Shown piece by piece: positions 13,859-22,595 of a stretch of 64,000 nucleotides of DNA. Position 1 is the stretch's first letter. The number at the start of each line of letters is the position of its first letter. Below the pieces are notes generated by a model. It was not told the origin of the DNA. It did no database searches and saw only the letters and a list, made by a program, of their open reading frames with translations. This stretch comes from Prevotellaceae bacterium UBA711. GTDB taxonomy: Bacteria; Bacteroidota; Bacteroidia; Bacteroidales; Bacteroidaceae. The stretch covers positions 1 through 64,000 of the forward strand of contig DBLZ01000035.1 of the NCBI GenBank assembly GCA_002297545.1, given 5' to 3'. Position numbers and translations under genes: made by a program.

Positions 13859-16405
13859 ATGAAGATGAAAAACTACAGAAAATATCTCATAGACGTGGCC
13901 ATGGTGGCCTTGTTCGCCATCATCAGCCTGGCCTACTTCGCCAAGCCCGTAATGGATGGCAAGGTGCTCTCGGGGCACGACCATACGGGTGGTGTGGGTG
14001 CCGGCGTGGAGATGAACGAGTATCGTGCGAAGCACAACGGCGAACGCACCCGTTGGACCAATACGCTGTTTTCCGGCATGCCCACCTATCAGTTGGCGCC
14101 TTCCTACGGGAGTACGGATACGCTGGATGGCATAAAGCAGGTCTACAGCCTTGGCCTGCCCGAGGTGGTGTCCTATGTGTTCATCATGCTGCTGGGCTTC
14201 TACATCATGCTGCGATGCTTCGACTTCAAGGCCTGGATGGCTGCTCTCGGGGCAATCCTGTGGGCATTCTCCAGTTACTACTTCATCATCATAGCTGCCG
14301 GACACATCTGGAAACTCTGTACGCTGGCCTTCATCCCGCCTACCATAGGCGGCATGGCTCTGTGCTACAGGGGCAAGTGGGGCTGGGGCATTGTTGTCAG
14401 CGCCTTGTTCATGGCTTTGCAGATAGGGTCCAACCACGTGCAGATGACGTACTATTTCCTCTTCCCTATGGCATTCATGTCGCTCGGGTGGCTGTTCTCC
14501 GACCTCAGCCGTCGTGGAGTTGTCCGCTGGGTCAAGGGGAGTCTGACGTTTGCCATAGCATGTCTGCTGGGTGTGATGGCCAATATATCCAATCTGTACC
14601 ACACATGGGAATACAGCAAGGAAAGCATGCGTGGCAAGAGCGAGCTTACGCATAAGACCAAAGACCCTGCCGACCAGACCTCCAGTGGCTTGGAGCGTAG
14701 CTATATCACTGCCTGGAGCTATGGCATAGGCGAGACATGGACGCTGTTGGTTCCCAACGCCAAGGGCGGTGCCAGCCAGCCGCTTACCGCCAATGCCACG
14801 GCCATGAAAAAGGCGGACAGCCAGTACATGCCCATATATCAGCAACTGGGACAGTACTGGGGCGAGCAGCCCGGTACCAGCGGCCCCGTGTATGTGGGTG
14901 CCTTTGTGTGCATGCTCTTTGTCCTGTGCCTGCTGATAGTGCGCGGTCCCATGTGTTGGGCGTTGCTGCTGGCCACCATGTTGTCCGTGGCCTTGTCCTG
15001 GGGTAAGAACTTCATGGGGCTTACGGACGTCTTTTTGGACTACGTGCCCATGTATGACAAGTTCCGCACCGTGGCCTCCATTCTCGTTATAGCCGAGTTC
15101 ACCATTCCGCTGATGGCCATGATGGCGCTGAAGCGCTTTATTGACGATCCCTCGTGTGTGCGCGTGCGTGTGCCTATAATAAATAAGGTGGTGAATGCAC
15201 TGTGGCTGAGTTTCGGCATCACGGGCGGTATCTGTTTCCTCTTCTGGCTAATGCCCGATATGTTCTTTGGCAACTATATCAGCAGCAGCGAGGCCAATGG
15301 CCTGCAATCGCTTGTTACGGCCGGATACATAGACCAACCGTTCCTCAACGGTCTGATGGAGAACCTCGGCGATATGCGGCGTGCCATGTTCCAGGCCGAC
15401 GCCCTCCGTTCGTTCCTCTACATCGCCGTGGGCACCATGTTGATGGTTCTGCACAGCAGGGGCCGGTTGAAGGCCGTGCCCATGACCATAGGCATATTGC
15501 TGTTGTGCCTGGTGGATATGTGGTCGGTCAACAAGAGGTATCTCAACGACGGCTTGTTCGTGTCTCCTCGTCCCGTGGAGCAGACCTTCGCTCCCACGCA
15601 TGCCGATGACATGATTTTGCTGGATCCCGACCTGTATTACCGCACTCTGGATCTGACGGCAAGCACGTTTAACAGCAACGACGCCTCCTATCTGCACAAG
15701 AGCATAGGCGGTTACCATGCCGCCAAGCTGCGCCGTTATCAGGAGGTCATCGAGGCACACATATCTCCCGAGATACGACGCTTCCATAATGCCGTGATAC
15801 AGTGCGGAGGCGACCTTAATGCCGTGAATGCCGACAGTCTGTATCCCGTTCTGGACATGCTTAATATGAAGTATGCCATCATGTCTACCAATGACGGTGG
15901 CAAGGCTGCCGTGTACAATCCCCATGCCATGGGCAATGCCTGGTTTGTGTCCGGTATCCACTGGGTGGACAACGCAGATGACGAACTGGCCGCACTTGCT
16001 GTAGACAACCTGCATGGTACGGCCGTGGTGAACACCGGGTTCCGCGATGCCTTGGGCGAAGCCGTTGACGATTCCACAGCCTCTGTCAAGCTGGTGGAAT
16101 ACGAAGCCAACCGCCTGGCCTATGACGTCACGTCCAAGAAGGGCGGCATTGTGGTGTTCTCGGACATCTACTACCCGGGATGGACTGCAACGGTATCCGG
16201 CACGGAAGTGCCCGTGGCCCGTGCCAACTATATTCTTCGCGCCATCCGTGTCCCGGCGGGACAGCATCGTGTGGTGCTCAGCTTTGACCCTCAGACCGTG
16301 CACGTCACGGAGACCATAGCCTATTGTGCCCTGGCTCTGTTGGGCTTGATACTGATAGCACAAATAGTAACCATAATATATAAGAGAAAGAAATGCCAGA
16401 AGTAG
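13859..16405 (+). CDS. YfhO-family multi-pass membrane protein
   Basis: An 848-residue integral membrane protein of the YfhO family. It has an N-terminal membrane anchor, a conserved luminal loop (SGHDHTGG, TNTLFSGMPTYQL), about a dozen hydrophobic segments to residue ~560, and a C-terminal periplasmic domain of about 280 residues ending with one more membrane helix. Gram-positive YfhO proteins glycosylate lipoteichoic acid; relatives are GT-C-like glycosyltransferases. In this organism the substrate is unknown, but the next gene is a family 2 glycosyltransferase overlapping it by 13 bp, so a joint role in glycan assembly is likely. A REP-like repeat occupies the sequence directly before the start. 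Confidence 0.85.
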   Translation: MKMKNYRKYLIDVAMVALFAIISLAYFAKPVMDGKVLSGHDHTGGVGAGVEMNEYRAKHNGERTRWTNTLFSGMPTYQLAPSYGSTDTLDGIKQVYSLGLPEVVSYVFIMLLGFYIMLRCFDFKAWMAALGAILWAFSSYYFIIIAAGHIWKLCTLAFIPPTIGGMALCYRGKWGWGIVVSALFMALQIGSNHVQMTYYFLFPMAFMSLGWLFSDLSRRGVVRWVKGSLTFAIACLLGVMANISNLYHTWEYSKESMRGKSELTHKTKDPADQTSSGLERSYITAWSYGIGETWTLLVPNAKGGASQPLTANATAMKKADSQYMPIYQQLGQYWGEQPGTSGPVYVGAFVCMLFVLCLLIVRGPMCWALLLATMLSVALSWGKNFMGLTDVFLDYVPMYDKFRTVASILVIAEFTIPLMAMMALKRFIDDPSCVRVRVPIINKVVNALWLSFGITGGICFLFWLMPDMFFGNYISSSEANGLQSLVTAGYIDQPFLNGLMENLGDMRRAMFQADALRSFLYIAVGTMLMVLHSRGRLKAVPMTIGILLLCLVDMWSVNKRYLNDGLFVSPRPVEQTFAPTHADDMILLDPDLYYRTLDLTASTFNSNDASYLHKSIGGYHAAKLRRYQEVIEAHISPEIRRFHNAVIQCGGDLNAVNADSLYPVLDMLNMKYAIMSTNDGGKAAVYNPHAMGNAWFVSGIHWVDNADDELAALAVDNLHGTAVVNTGFRDALGEAVDDSTASVKLVEYEANRLAYDVTSKKGGIVVFSDIYYPGWTATVSGTEVPVARANYILRAIRVPAGQHRVVLSFDPQTVHVTETIAYCALALLGLILIAQIVTIIYKRKKCQK

Positions 16406-17268
16406 ATCCTGCCTCGCCTGTGCCTCCGTCGAACGCCGCCGCACAGAGCAGCCTGTTGGACGAGTACTTCCAACCCAAGTTTACTGTCGTTACGGTGACA
16501 TTCAATGCGGAGAAGACGCTGGAGCGCACCATACAGAGTGTGGCCGCGCAGACGTATCGCAACATAGAACACCTCATCGTGGACGGACTCAGCACGGATG
16601 GTACGCTGTCGCTGATACAGGAGTATGCCGAGGAGAACTCGGTGCACACCAATCCGCACGAAATAAAGCTCATCCGCGAAGTGGACAATGGCTTGTACGA
16701 TGCCATGAACAAGGCCATCGACAATGCCACCGGAGACTATCTGGTGTTTCTGAACGCCGGTGATAAGTTCCATGCCAACGATACTATAGAGCGTGTGGTC
16801 AACGACACCTTGTCCCTGGACCGCTCCGACGGCGAACAGGCCATGTGGCCGGCGGTGCTCTATGGTGAGACCGACCTGGTGGACGATGATGGAAACTTTT
16901 TGCGCCACCGCCGCCTGCAGGCTCCCGCACAGTTGCGCTGGACTTCGTTCAAGCAGGGTATGCTGGTGTGTCACCAGAGTTTCTATGTGCAGACCGAACT
17001 GGCACAGCGCCAGCACTATGACCTGCGCTATCGTTTCAGTGGAGACTTTGATTGGTGCATACGCATCATGAAAGATGCCTATTCGCAGGGACTGCGCATG
17101 CACAATACCCACATGGTGCTCACCGACTACCTGTCCGAGGGCATGACCACCAGGAACCGTCGCAAGTCTCTCTTGGAGCGCTTCCGCATCATGACCCGTC
17201 ACTACGGCTGTCTGACCACCGTGTGTCAGCACTTGTGGTTCGTGTGGAGGGCTGTGGTATTGCGCTGA
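16393..17268 (+). CDS. Family 2 glycosyltransferase
   Basis: A 291-residue GT-A-fold transferase. The nucleotide-sugar site is recognisable as VVTVTFNAEKTLERTIQSV near residue 35, LIVDGLSTDGT, the WcaA-type segment REVDNGLYDAMNKAID and the motif GDYLVFLNAGDKF in the usual DXD position. A later FSGDFDWCIRI matches the acceptor-side motif of this subfamily. No membrane segment is seen. It overlaps the YfhO-like gene by 13 bp, implying translational coupling and a shared surface-glycan pathway. Confidence 0.9.
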   Translation: MPEVDPASPVPPSNAAAQSSLLDEYFQPKFTVVTVTFNAEKTLERTIQSVAAQTYRNIEHLIVDGLSTDGTLSLIQEYAEENSVHTNPHEIKLIREVDNGLYDAMNKAIDNATGDYLVFLNAGDKFHANDTIERVVNDTLSLDRSDGEQAMWPAVLYGETDLVDDDGNFLRHRRLQAPAQLRWTSFKQGMLVCHQSFYVQTELAQRQHYDLRYRFSGDFDWCIRIMKDAYSQGLRMHNTHMVLTDYLSEGMTTRNRRKSLLERFRIMTRHYGCLTTVCQHLWFVWRAVVLR

Positions 17269-17296
17269 GGCGTCTCTTGCTGTTTTTCTTGTATTG

Positions 17297-17704
17297 TTAT
17301 GCGCCGTTACGTGTGTACATGTGGTACACCGTCAGTCCGATGAAGGCACACAAGGCGCCGAAACTGTTGGCAAGGGCATCGAACCAATCGCCGCTGCGGG
17401 TGGTGGTGAGGTAGGCCTGGCACAGTTCCATCAGCATGCCCCAGGCGGCGCTGAACAACATGATGCAGAAGAAATGCCGCAGGAGCGACTGCTTGGCATA
17501 TTTGGGCTCGTGCCTGTGGCGGTACTGATGCCTGATGGTCTCCACGCCCATGACGAGGGTAAGGAAGCCGTACATCACCCAGTGCGTCCACTTGTCGGCG
17601 AACTGTACGTTCACCTGGGGAAATTCCTGTGCCGGCATGAGGCTGAGGATGGTGATGAGTATGATGGTCATCAGGCCGAAAGGGTGTATTCTGAGGTACT
17701 TCAT
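17297..17704 (-). CDS. VanZ-like membrane protein
   Basis: A 135-residue membrane protein with about four hydrophobic segments. It has the VanZ-family signatures DKWTHWVMYGFL and MELCQAYLTTTRSGDWFDALANSFGA. I start it at the ATG at 17704; extra residues upstream overlap the preceding gene and do not match the family. The function of VanZ-like proteins outside glycopeptide resistance is unclear. It sits 13 bp downstream of a glycosyltransferase gene as the last gene of a three-gene minus-strand operon. Confidence 0.82.
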   Translation of the reverse strand: MKYLRIHPFGLMTIILITILSLMPAQEFPQVNVQFADKWTHWVMYGFLTLVMGVETIRHQYRHRHEPKYAKQSLLRHFFCIMLFSAAWGMLMELCQAYLTTTRSGDWFDALANSFGALCAFIGLTVYHMYTRNGA

Positions 17705-17717
17705 AGGGTGTTGTCGG

Positions 17718-18902
17718 TTAGTGTGCATTGTATATCTTGATGTATTCCCGTGCCACACGTTCTTCGCTGTAGTCGTGTGCGGCTGTCCGTGCAGCGGCAT
17801 CGCGCCACTCCGGGTGGTTCAGGACCAGAACTATACCTTCGGCCAAATTGCGGCTGTCGCGGTAGCGGGCCACAAAGCCGTTGTGCATGTGTGTGATCAT
17901 CTCCGGTATGCCGCCGGTGTCAAATCCTACGCACGGGGTGCCGCAGGACATGGCCTCGGCTATGGTGTTGGGCAGGTTGTCCTGGAGCGACGGGGTTGCA
18001 AAACAGTCTACGGCCGAATAGAGGCGTGCCATCTCTCGTTCTCCATTGACGTATGGGATGAGGTGTATGCGTTCCGTAGGGAAGTCCCGGACGTTGTCCA
18101 TCACGGTCTCGGCGCCTCTGCCCACTATGACCAGATGAGGCTTGGGGTGGGGGAGGTGCCGTAGGGCTTCCAGCATGTATTCGAACCCCTTACGTTTGTC
18201 TGTCACCTTCTGGCAGGTGAAAAGTACAAGCTTATCTTGTGGTGGAAGTGACAGTGCCGCACGTGCCTCCTGCATGTCGTGCGGGTGGAAGATGTTCTGC
18301 GGGATGCAGTTGTTCACGTGTCCTATGTAAGCCTGCGGCATGGCTGCCGAGGCCAGGTTGGCAATCCATTGGCTGCAACCCACGAAACGGATGTGTCCCA
18401 GACAGAAGATACCTTGCTTCAGGGCGAAGTGTGTTGCCTCCAGACGATTGCTCCTGTCGTCTTCTGCTTCTTCGCCTATGCCGGTGTAGTGCTTTATTCC
18501 GCGGAAAGGCCATTCGTCGTGCAGTGTCCACACGATGCGCTTGCCGTCTCGGAGCATCTGACTTAGCTGCCTGAGCGACAGCATTCCCTGGTTGACCCAA
18601 TGCAGGTGCACCACATCGGCCTCGCGGTATTCCTGTGTGGCGAGGATGTCTATGCCGTCCAGAGCCAGGTCGTAGTTCCAGGTCTGCTTGTAGGGCCTGC
18701 GCAGGGCCAGCATCAGACGCAGACGTTCTACGGCCTTGGGCCACTTGCTGCCGATGGCCGTCACACGGCTGTCCGCCGTTTGTCTGTCACGCACCAGCAT
18801 CCGGGCCTCTATGCCACTGTGACTCAGGGCGTCCATCAGCCTGCGTGCGGCAATGGCACCGCCGCCTATGCGTTCCGTGGTGGATATGATGAGAACCTTC
18901 AT
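17718..18902 (-). CDS. Family 4 (GT-B) glycosyltransferase
   Basis: A 394-residue GT-B transferase. The N-terminal half begins MKVLIISTTERIGGGAIAARRL, with a glycine-rich acceptor loop. The C-terminal half carries the group 1 donor-site features: KLVLFTCQKVTDKRKGFEYML, the ERIHLIPYV region, and the EX7E-type segment FATPSLQDNLPNTIAEAMSCGTPC with the following VGFDTGGIPEMI. I chose the ATG at 18902. The middle gene of the minus-strand operon 18944-19975, 17718-18902, 17297-17704, it likely adds one sugar to a surface glycan. Confidence 0.9.
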   Translation of the reverse strand: MKVLIISTTERIGGGAIAARRLMDALSHSGIEARMLVRDRQTADSRVTAIGSKWPKAVERLRLMLALRRPYKQTWNYDLALDGIDILATQEYREADVVHLHWVNQGMLSLRQLSQMLRDGKRIVWTLHDEWPFRGIKHYTGIGEEAEDDRSNRLEATHFALKQGIFCLGHIRFVGCSQWIANLASAAMPQAYIGHVNNCIPQNIFHPHDMQEARAALSLPPQDKLVLFTCQKVTDKRKGFEYMLEALRHLPHPKPHLVIVGRGAETVMDNVRDFPTERIHLIPYVNGEREMARLYSAVDCFATPSLQDNLPNTIAEAMSCGTPCVGFDTGGIPEMITHMHNGFVARYRDSRNLAEGIVLVLNHPEWRDAAARTAAHDYSEERVAREYIKIYNAH

Positions 18903-18943
18903 GTCGTTACCTTTAGTCTCCAACCGTCAATGTCTTCTTTCTG

Positions 18944-19975
18944 TCAGTCATACCTTTTCCGCCCCGTCATCTTCATCCATCTGTTACTGATGGCCCGGCC
19001 TATGTAGGCCAGGTTGCCATGCCGCAGGTTCAGGTACAATTCCTCCAGGCTTCGCCCTATCTTTACCCATGGGCACATCCATCCCATGGTGCGGTAGGCC
19101 CTGTGGCGGTAGGGCAGGTGCTCCATCATGTGGCGCGGATGCCGCAGCGGTGTACCCTTGGTATAGGCGTCCATTTCCAGGCGGCGCATGGTGAAGATGC
19201 GGCGGTATCCGCGTGGCAGGGTCTCCAGCGAACCGCCGAAGTGCGTGCTGTCTGAGGTGACGCCCATGTTGTTCAGCAGGTTTCGGCGCGGCATGATGCA
19301 GAGGCCGTTCGTCATCATCAGGTGCGACCAGAAGATACTCTCGTAGAACGCCTTGCCCTGGGCGCGGTGCTTGCGGCACATTTCCAGAAAGTCATCCCTG
19401 TAGCCACGTTCGCGTATGAGCTGCTCCAACTGTGCCACTGTCTGCGGGTCGTCCAGCCACGTGTAGTGCTCGTCCCACTGATCTATGACCCTGCGCCACG
19501 AGGCCCATCCCCAGATGCTGAAGTGCGTGGTGAAGAAGTAGTCCTCCGCCACGTCCGGAGTCTCCTCGTCCACATTGAAGCATTCTATCATGGTCACGCG
19601 CGGATCATCGGCATAACGGTCCAGCATGTCTTTGCAGAAATGGAAGAAGGACATCGTGGGCACGTCGTCGTCCTCCAGCACTATGCACTTGTCCGTGATG
19701 GAGAACGCCCATTTCTGCGACATGAAGTTCGACGGGTCGCAACCGTAGTTCTCCGTCCTGTACATCCTGTGTACCTCGCACTCCCAGTCTATGTCCTCCA
19801 CCACCCGGCGGCAGGCCAGCATCCTGGGCATGTCCGCCTCGCTTCTGGGACCGTCCTGATACAGGAACAGGCGGGCTGGACGCGCCTTCCTTATCTCTGC
19901 GAACAGCCTCTCCAGCATGTCGGGGCGGTTGAAAAACAGTATCAGTACCGATACGTCGACCAAAGCTTCTTTCAT
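18944..19975 (-). CDS. GT-A type glycosyltransferase-like protein
   Basis: A 343-residue protein with a GT-A-like start (VSVLILFFNRPDMLERLF) and an acidic DXD-type motif LEDDDVPT near residue 110. Further recognisable segments are FFTTHFSIWGWASWRRV and FYESIFWSHLMM, typical of a GT2-like subfamily in Bacteroidetes capsule and O-antigen regions. It has no signal peptide or membrane helix. It is first in the minus-strand operon with the GT4 and VanZ-like genes, with its own promoter at 20001-20031 that overlaps a divergent one. Confidence 0.85.
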   Translation of the reverse strand: MKEALVDVSVLILFFNRPDMLERLFAEIRKARPARLFLYQDGPRSEADMPRMLACRRVVEDIDWECEVHRMYRTENYGCDPSNFMSQKWAFSITDKCIVLEDDDVPTMSFFHFCKDMLDRYADDPRVTMIECFNVDEETPDVAEDYFFTTHFSIWGWASWRRVIDQWDEHYTWLDDPQTVAQLEQLIRERGYRDDFLEMCRKHRAQGKAFYESIFWSHLMMTNGLCIMPRRNLLNNMGVTSDSTHFGGSLETLPRGYRRIFTMRRLEMDAYTKGTPLRHPRHMMEHLPYRHRAYRTMGWMCPWVKIGRSLEELYLNLRHGNLAYIGRAISNRWMKMTGRKRYD

Positions 19976-20000
19976 GGCTCAAATCATGTCGTTATGAGTT

Positions 20001-20031
20001 CAAAGGTAAGAAGATATTGCGTGTTATCAAA
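20001..20031 (-). promoter_or_regulatory. Promoter of the minus-strand glycosyltransferase operon
   Basis: On the minus strand: TTTG (20031-20028), 19 bp, TACCTTTG (20008-20001). It overlaps the plus-strand promoter at 20017-20048, so the two polymerase sites would compete. Confidence 0.75.
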
Positions 20032-20048
20032 ATAAAACCGTAACTTTG
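20017..20048 (+). promoter_or_regulatory. Promoter of glycosyltransferase 20056-21114
   Basis: TTG (20017-20019), 21 bp, TAACTTTG (20041-20048). The ATG begins 8 bp after the box, so the transcript would be leaderless or nearly so. Confidence 0.7.
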
Positions 20049-20055
20049 TACTCCG

Positions 20056-21114
20056 ATGAAGGTATATTTCTATCATACGCGCCTGACCACCGAAAGCTAC
20101 GAAGCATGGAAGCGGGGGCTGTTTCCCGGGCACATACTGTACGGGCAGCCCGAGTTGGAGAAGTATGGCATGCAGTTCGTCATGCACCCCTATCGCCACT
20201 TCCCTTCACGTCTGCGCCTGATGTTGTATGTGTTGCGCGCCGTATGGTCGCGCCGCCGCGACTTCGAGGCCATCTATGCCACCAGCTTCCGTGGTTTGGA
20301 ACTCGTCATCTTCCTGCATGCTCTCGGCCTGCTGCGCCAACCCGTCTATACGTGGCATCACACCGCCGTCCGCCGTGCCGCCAATCCACTGCGCGAGCTC
20401 CTCTCCCGTCTCTTCTACCGAGGTATAGACGGTATGTTCTTTTTCTGTCAGCGGCATGTGGACGAGAGTCTGCTCTGCTCCAAGGCTCCGGCCGGCAAGC
20501 TGCACCTTGTACACTGGGGACCCGACCTCCCGTTCTACGACCTCTTGCGCCGCGACTGTCCGGCCGTGCCCATGTCCACTCCGCGTTTCATCTCCACCGG
20601 CAAGGAGAACCGCGATGTGGATACTCTCCTGCGTGCCTTTGCCCTCACGTCACACCATCTTGACGTGTACATAGCCGAGGAGTGCGGTGGCATTCATTAT
20701 CGCCGCATCATAGAGGCTCTGCCTCCGTCTCCTAATATAGATGTGCACTTCACCGAGGGCGTCATTCCACATCGCCTGGCACAGATAGTGGCCGGTTGTA
20801 CCTGCGTGGTCATACCGTGCCTGGACTTTCCCTATACCGTCGGTCTCACCACTCTGGTGGAAGCCTTGGCTTTGGGGGTGCCCCTGATAACCTCGCGCAA
20901 CGGCTACTTCCCCATGGACATCGATGCCGAGGGCATAGGCATTACCGTTCCATACGGCGACGTGCAGGGATGGGTCGACGCCGCCAACTACATAGCCACG
21001 CATCCCCGTGAGGCCGAGGCCATGGGACAACGTGCCCGTCTCCTGGCCGAGCGCGTATATAATATGGAAGCATTCGGGCGCGAGATAGCGGAGGTGATAA
21101 ATGGGGGACGATGA
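20056..21114 (+). CDS. Family 4 (GT-B) glycosyltransferase
   Basis: A 352-residue protein read as a GT-B transferase. The N-terminal domain (MKVYFYHTRLTTESYEAWKRGLF, then PVYTWHHTAV) is followed by a C-terminal donor domain with RFISTGKENRDVDTLLRAF, a VVIPCLDFPYTVGLTTLVEALALGVPLI region (the EX7E position) and a C-terminal helix. It has no membrane segments. It is transcribed alone from a promoter that overlaps that of the divergent glycosyltransferase operon. An 85-bp tandem repeat and REP-like DNA follow, with no further glycan gene until the cytidylyltransferase at 22596. Confidence 0.82.
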   Translation: MKVYFYHTRLTTESYEAWKRGLFPGHILYGQPELEKYGMQFVMHPYRHFPSRLRLMLYVLRAVWSRRRDFEAIYATSFRGLELVIFLHALGLLRQPVYTWHHTAVRRAANPLRELLSRLFYRGIDGMFFFCQRHVDESLLCSKAPAGKLHLVHWGPDLPFYDLLRRDCPAVPMSTPRFISTGKENRDVDTLLRAFALTSHHLDVYIAEECGGIHYRRIIEALPPSPNIDVHFTEGVIPHRLAQIVAGCTCVVIPCLDFPYTVGLTTLVEALALGVPLITSRNGYFPMDIDAEGIGITVPYGDVQGWVDAANYIATHPREAEAMGQRARLLAERVYNMEAFGREIAEVINGGR

Positions 21115-21170
21115 TACGTAGGGGCCTTCAATATCTACGATGTATCCATGGCATATAGCCAGTGGCGGTG

Positions 21171-21220
21171 CGGATGGCCGTTGTCACATGGCGGAACGGA
21201 TGGCCGTTAGCGATATGTCG
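21171..21220. repeat. Two imperfect 26-bp direct repeats
   Basis: CGGATGGCCGTT at 21171 recurs at 21197, each followed by a similar CA/GATATG-TCGGA segment. They lie in the gene-free stretch before the 85-bp tandem repeat. Confidence 0.5.
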
Positions 21221-21320
21221 GAAGTGCATGAATGTCATTACAGTCCCGAAGCGATGAAGGGCTATCAGTTGGGTATGGCATAGCGGTGTCACCACAAAAA
21301 CGTAATGGTAATCTTCGCGC

Positions 21321-21575
21321 CCCGCTTCCGGCACCCGGGCTGTGCTTCCTTAGCCGGTTAGTGGTCGAATGCCGCACATGGCGAGTTTGTCGTAGTACCG
21401 TCCGCCCCGCTTCCGGCACCCGGGCTGTGCTTCCTTAGCCGGTTAGTGGCCAAATGCTGCACATGGCGAGTTTGTCGTAGTACCGTCCGTCCCGCTTCCG
21501 GCACCCGGGTTGTGCTTCTTTAGCCGGTTAGTGGCCAAATGTCGTGCAAGGCGAGTTTGTCGTAGTGTCGCCAGT
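21321..21575. repeat. 85-bp tandem repeat, three units
   Basis: Units start at 21321, 21406 and 21491 with CCCGCTTCCGGCACCCGGG. Each then carries TGTGCTTC-TTAGCCGGTTAGTGG and GGCGAGTTTGTCGTAGT. Units 1 and 2 are nearly identical; unit 3 has several substitutions. There is no credible coding frame across them. The REP-like copy at 21581 begins 6 bp later. Confidence 0.85.
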
Positions 21576-21580
21576 GCCCT

Positions 21581-21678
21581 GCGCCCTGAAAGGGCAGCAA
21601 GCTACCAGCCCAGGGCAAGCGTAGCGACGCCCTGGGTTTATACATAGCAGTTCATAACGCCCTGAAAGGGCAAAAGCA
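21581..21678 (-). repeat. REP-like element copy 4 (reverse), left flank of the transposase
   Basis: GCGCCCTGAAAGGGCAGCAAGC, then ACCAGCCCAGGGCAAGCG with TAGCGACGCCCTGGG, then CGCCCTGAAAGGGCAAAAGC. The two ends form GCCCT/AGGGC hairpins and the centre forms CCCAGGGC/GCCCTGGG. It is the inverted partner of copy 5 at 22146-22244. Confidence 0.85.
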
Positions 21679-21689
21679 TAATCAACGCA

Positions 21690-22145
21690 ATGGCTCAATC
21701 ATTAAGCAGGATTTACATTCATGTGATATTCCATATCAAGACAACGAGCCCAGTAGTTCGTGATGATGATTTGGAGCGCATGCACTCGTATATAGGCCAA
21801 TTGGTCAACACAACGGGGTGCGGTGTGTTGCAAGTGGGTGGTACAGAAGACCACGTCCATGTTCTTCTTATGCTGTCCAAGAATGAGAGCATAGCCCATG
21901 TCGTTGAGGAGGTTAAGCGTAATAGCAGCAGATGGATTAAGACCATAGCTCCTTGTTATGATAAGTTTGGTTGGCAGGGTGGCTATGGAGCATTCTCCAT
22001 TAGCCGGTCGGTGGTGGACAAGACGTTGCAATACATTCGGGGACAGAAAGAGCACCATACGAAGCACACTTTCATGGAAGAGTATACGGCGTTTTTGAAG
22101 TTATATGGCATTGAATATGATGAGCGGTATGTGTTTTCCGATTAG
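21690..22145 (+). CDS. REP-associated tyrosine transposase (IS200/IS605-like TnpA)
   Basis: A 151-residue Y1 HUH transposase. It has an N-terminal beta strand with IYIHVIFHIKT, the metal-binding HUH motif as HVH in GTEDHVHVLLML (near residue 58), and the catalytic tyrosine probably in the helix LQYIRGQKEHH (near residue 114). It lacks a TnpB partner and is framed by REP-like repeats in opposite orientations (21581-21678 and 22146-22244). This is the arrangement of RAYTs, which act on REP sequences rather than on IS ends. The coding length matches the family and I see no disruption, so it may be active. A general IS200-type transposase is the close alternative. Confidence 0.88.
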   Translation: MAQSLSRIYIHVIFHIKTTSPVVRDDDLERMHSYIGQLVNTTGCGVLQVGGTEDHVHVLLMLSKNESIAHVVEEVKRNSSRWIKTIAPCYDKFGWQGGYGAFSISRSVVDKTLQYIRGQKEHHTKHTFMEEYTAFLKLYGIEYDERYVFSD

Positions 22146-22244
22146 GGCTTTTGCCCTTACAGGGCGACCGTTCGGGGGGGGCGGGGAATCCCAGGGCGTC
22201 GCTACGCTTTGCCCTGGGCTGGTAGCTTGCTGCCCTTTCAGGGC
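22146..22244 (+). repeat. REP-like element copy 5 (forward), right flank of the transposase
   Basis: Starts right at the transposase stop with GGGCTTTTGCCCTTACAGGGCG. It continues with CCCAGGGCGTCGCTACGCTT and TGCCCTGGGCTGGTAGCTTG, and ends TGCCCTTTCAGGGCG. It is inverted relative to copy 4. Confidence 0.85.
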
Positions 22245-22408
22245 GTCATGGCAGAGTGTCCGTTGTGTGCCCAGTTTTGTTGCGTGTTTGGTTTGGTTGT
22301 TTGCCTTCTTTTTTCTGTTTAGCCGACGATTTTGCGCAAGATGGGTGCTTGGCTATGGTGTCAGGCACGTGGCATCGTTACACTTCGTTTTAAGCCTTTT
22401 TGGTGTGA

Positions 22409-22508
22409 GCGCCCTGAAATGGCAGCAAGCTACCAGCCCAGGGCAAAGCGTAGCGACGCCCTGGGATTTATGCCCACACATGGCCCTGCGTCATGTGTGG
22501 GCAAAAGC
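22409..22508 (-). repeat. REP-like element copy 6 (reverse)
   Basis: GCGCCCTGAAATGGCAGCAAGC with the standard centre. The terminal hairpin is replaced by CCCACACATG/CATGTGTGGG before GCAAAAGC, so the loop and stem changed while the fold was kept (compensatory change). Confidence 0.8.
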
Positions 22509-22595
22509 GCAATCGCCGCTTGCCATTGTATCGTGTGCCGTCCCTTCGTGTCCATCCATAAAATGTATCGATAAATCCTTTACCATTCAATTCTT

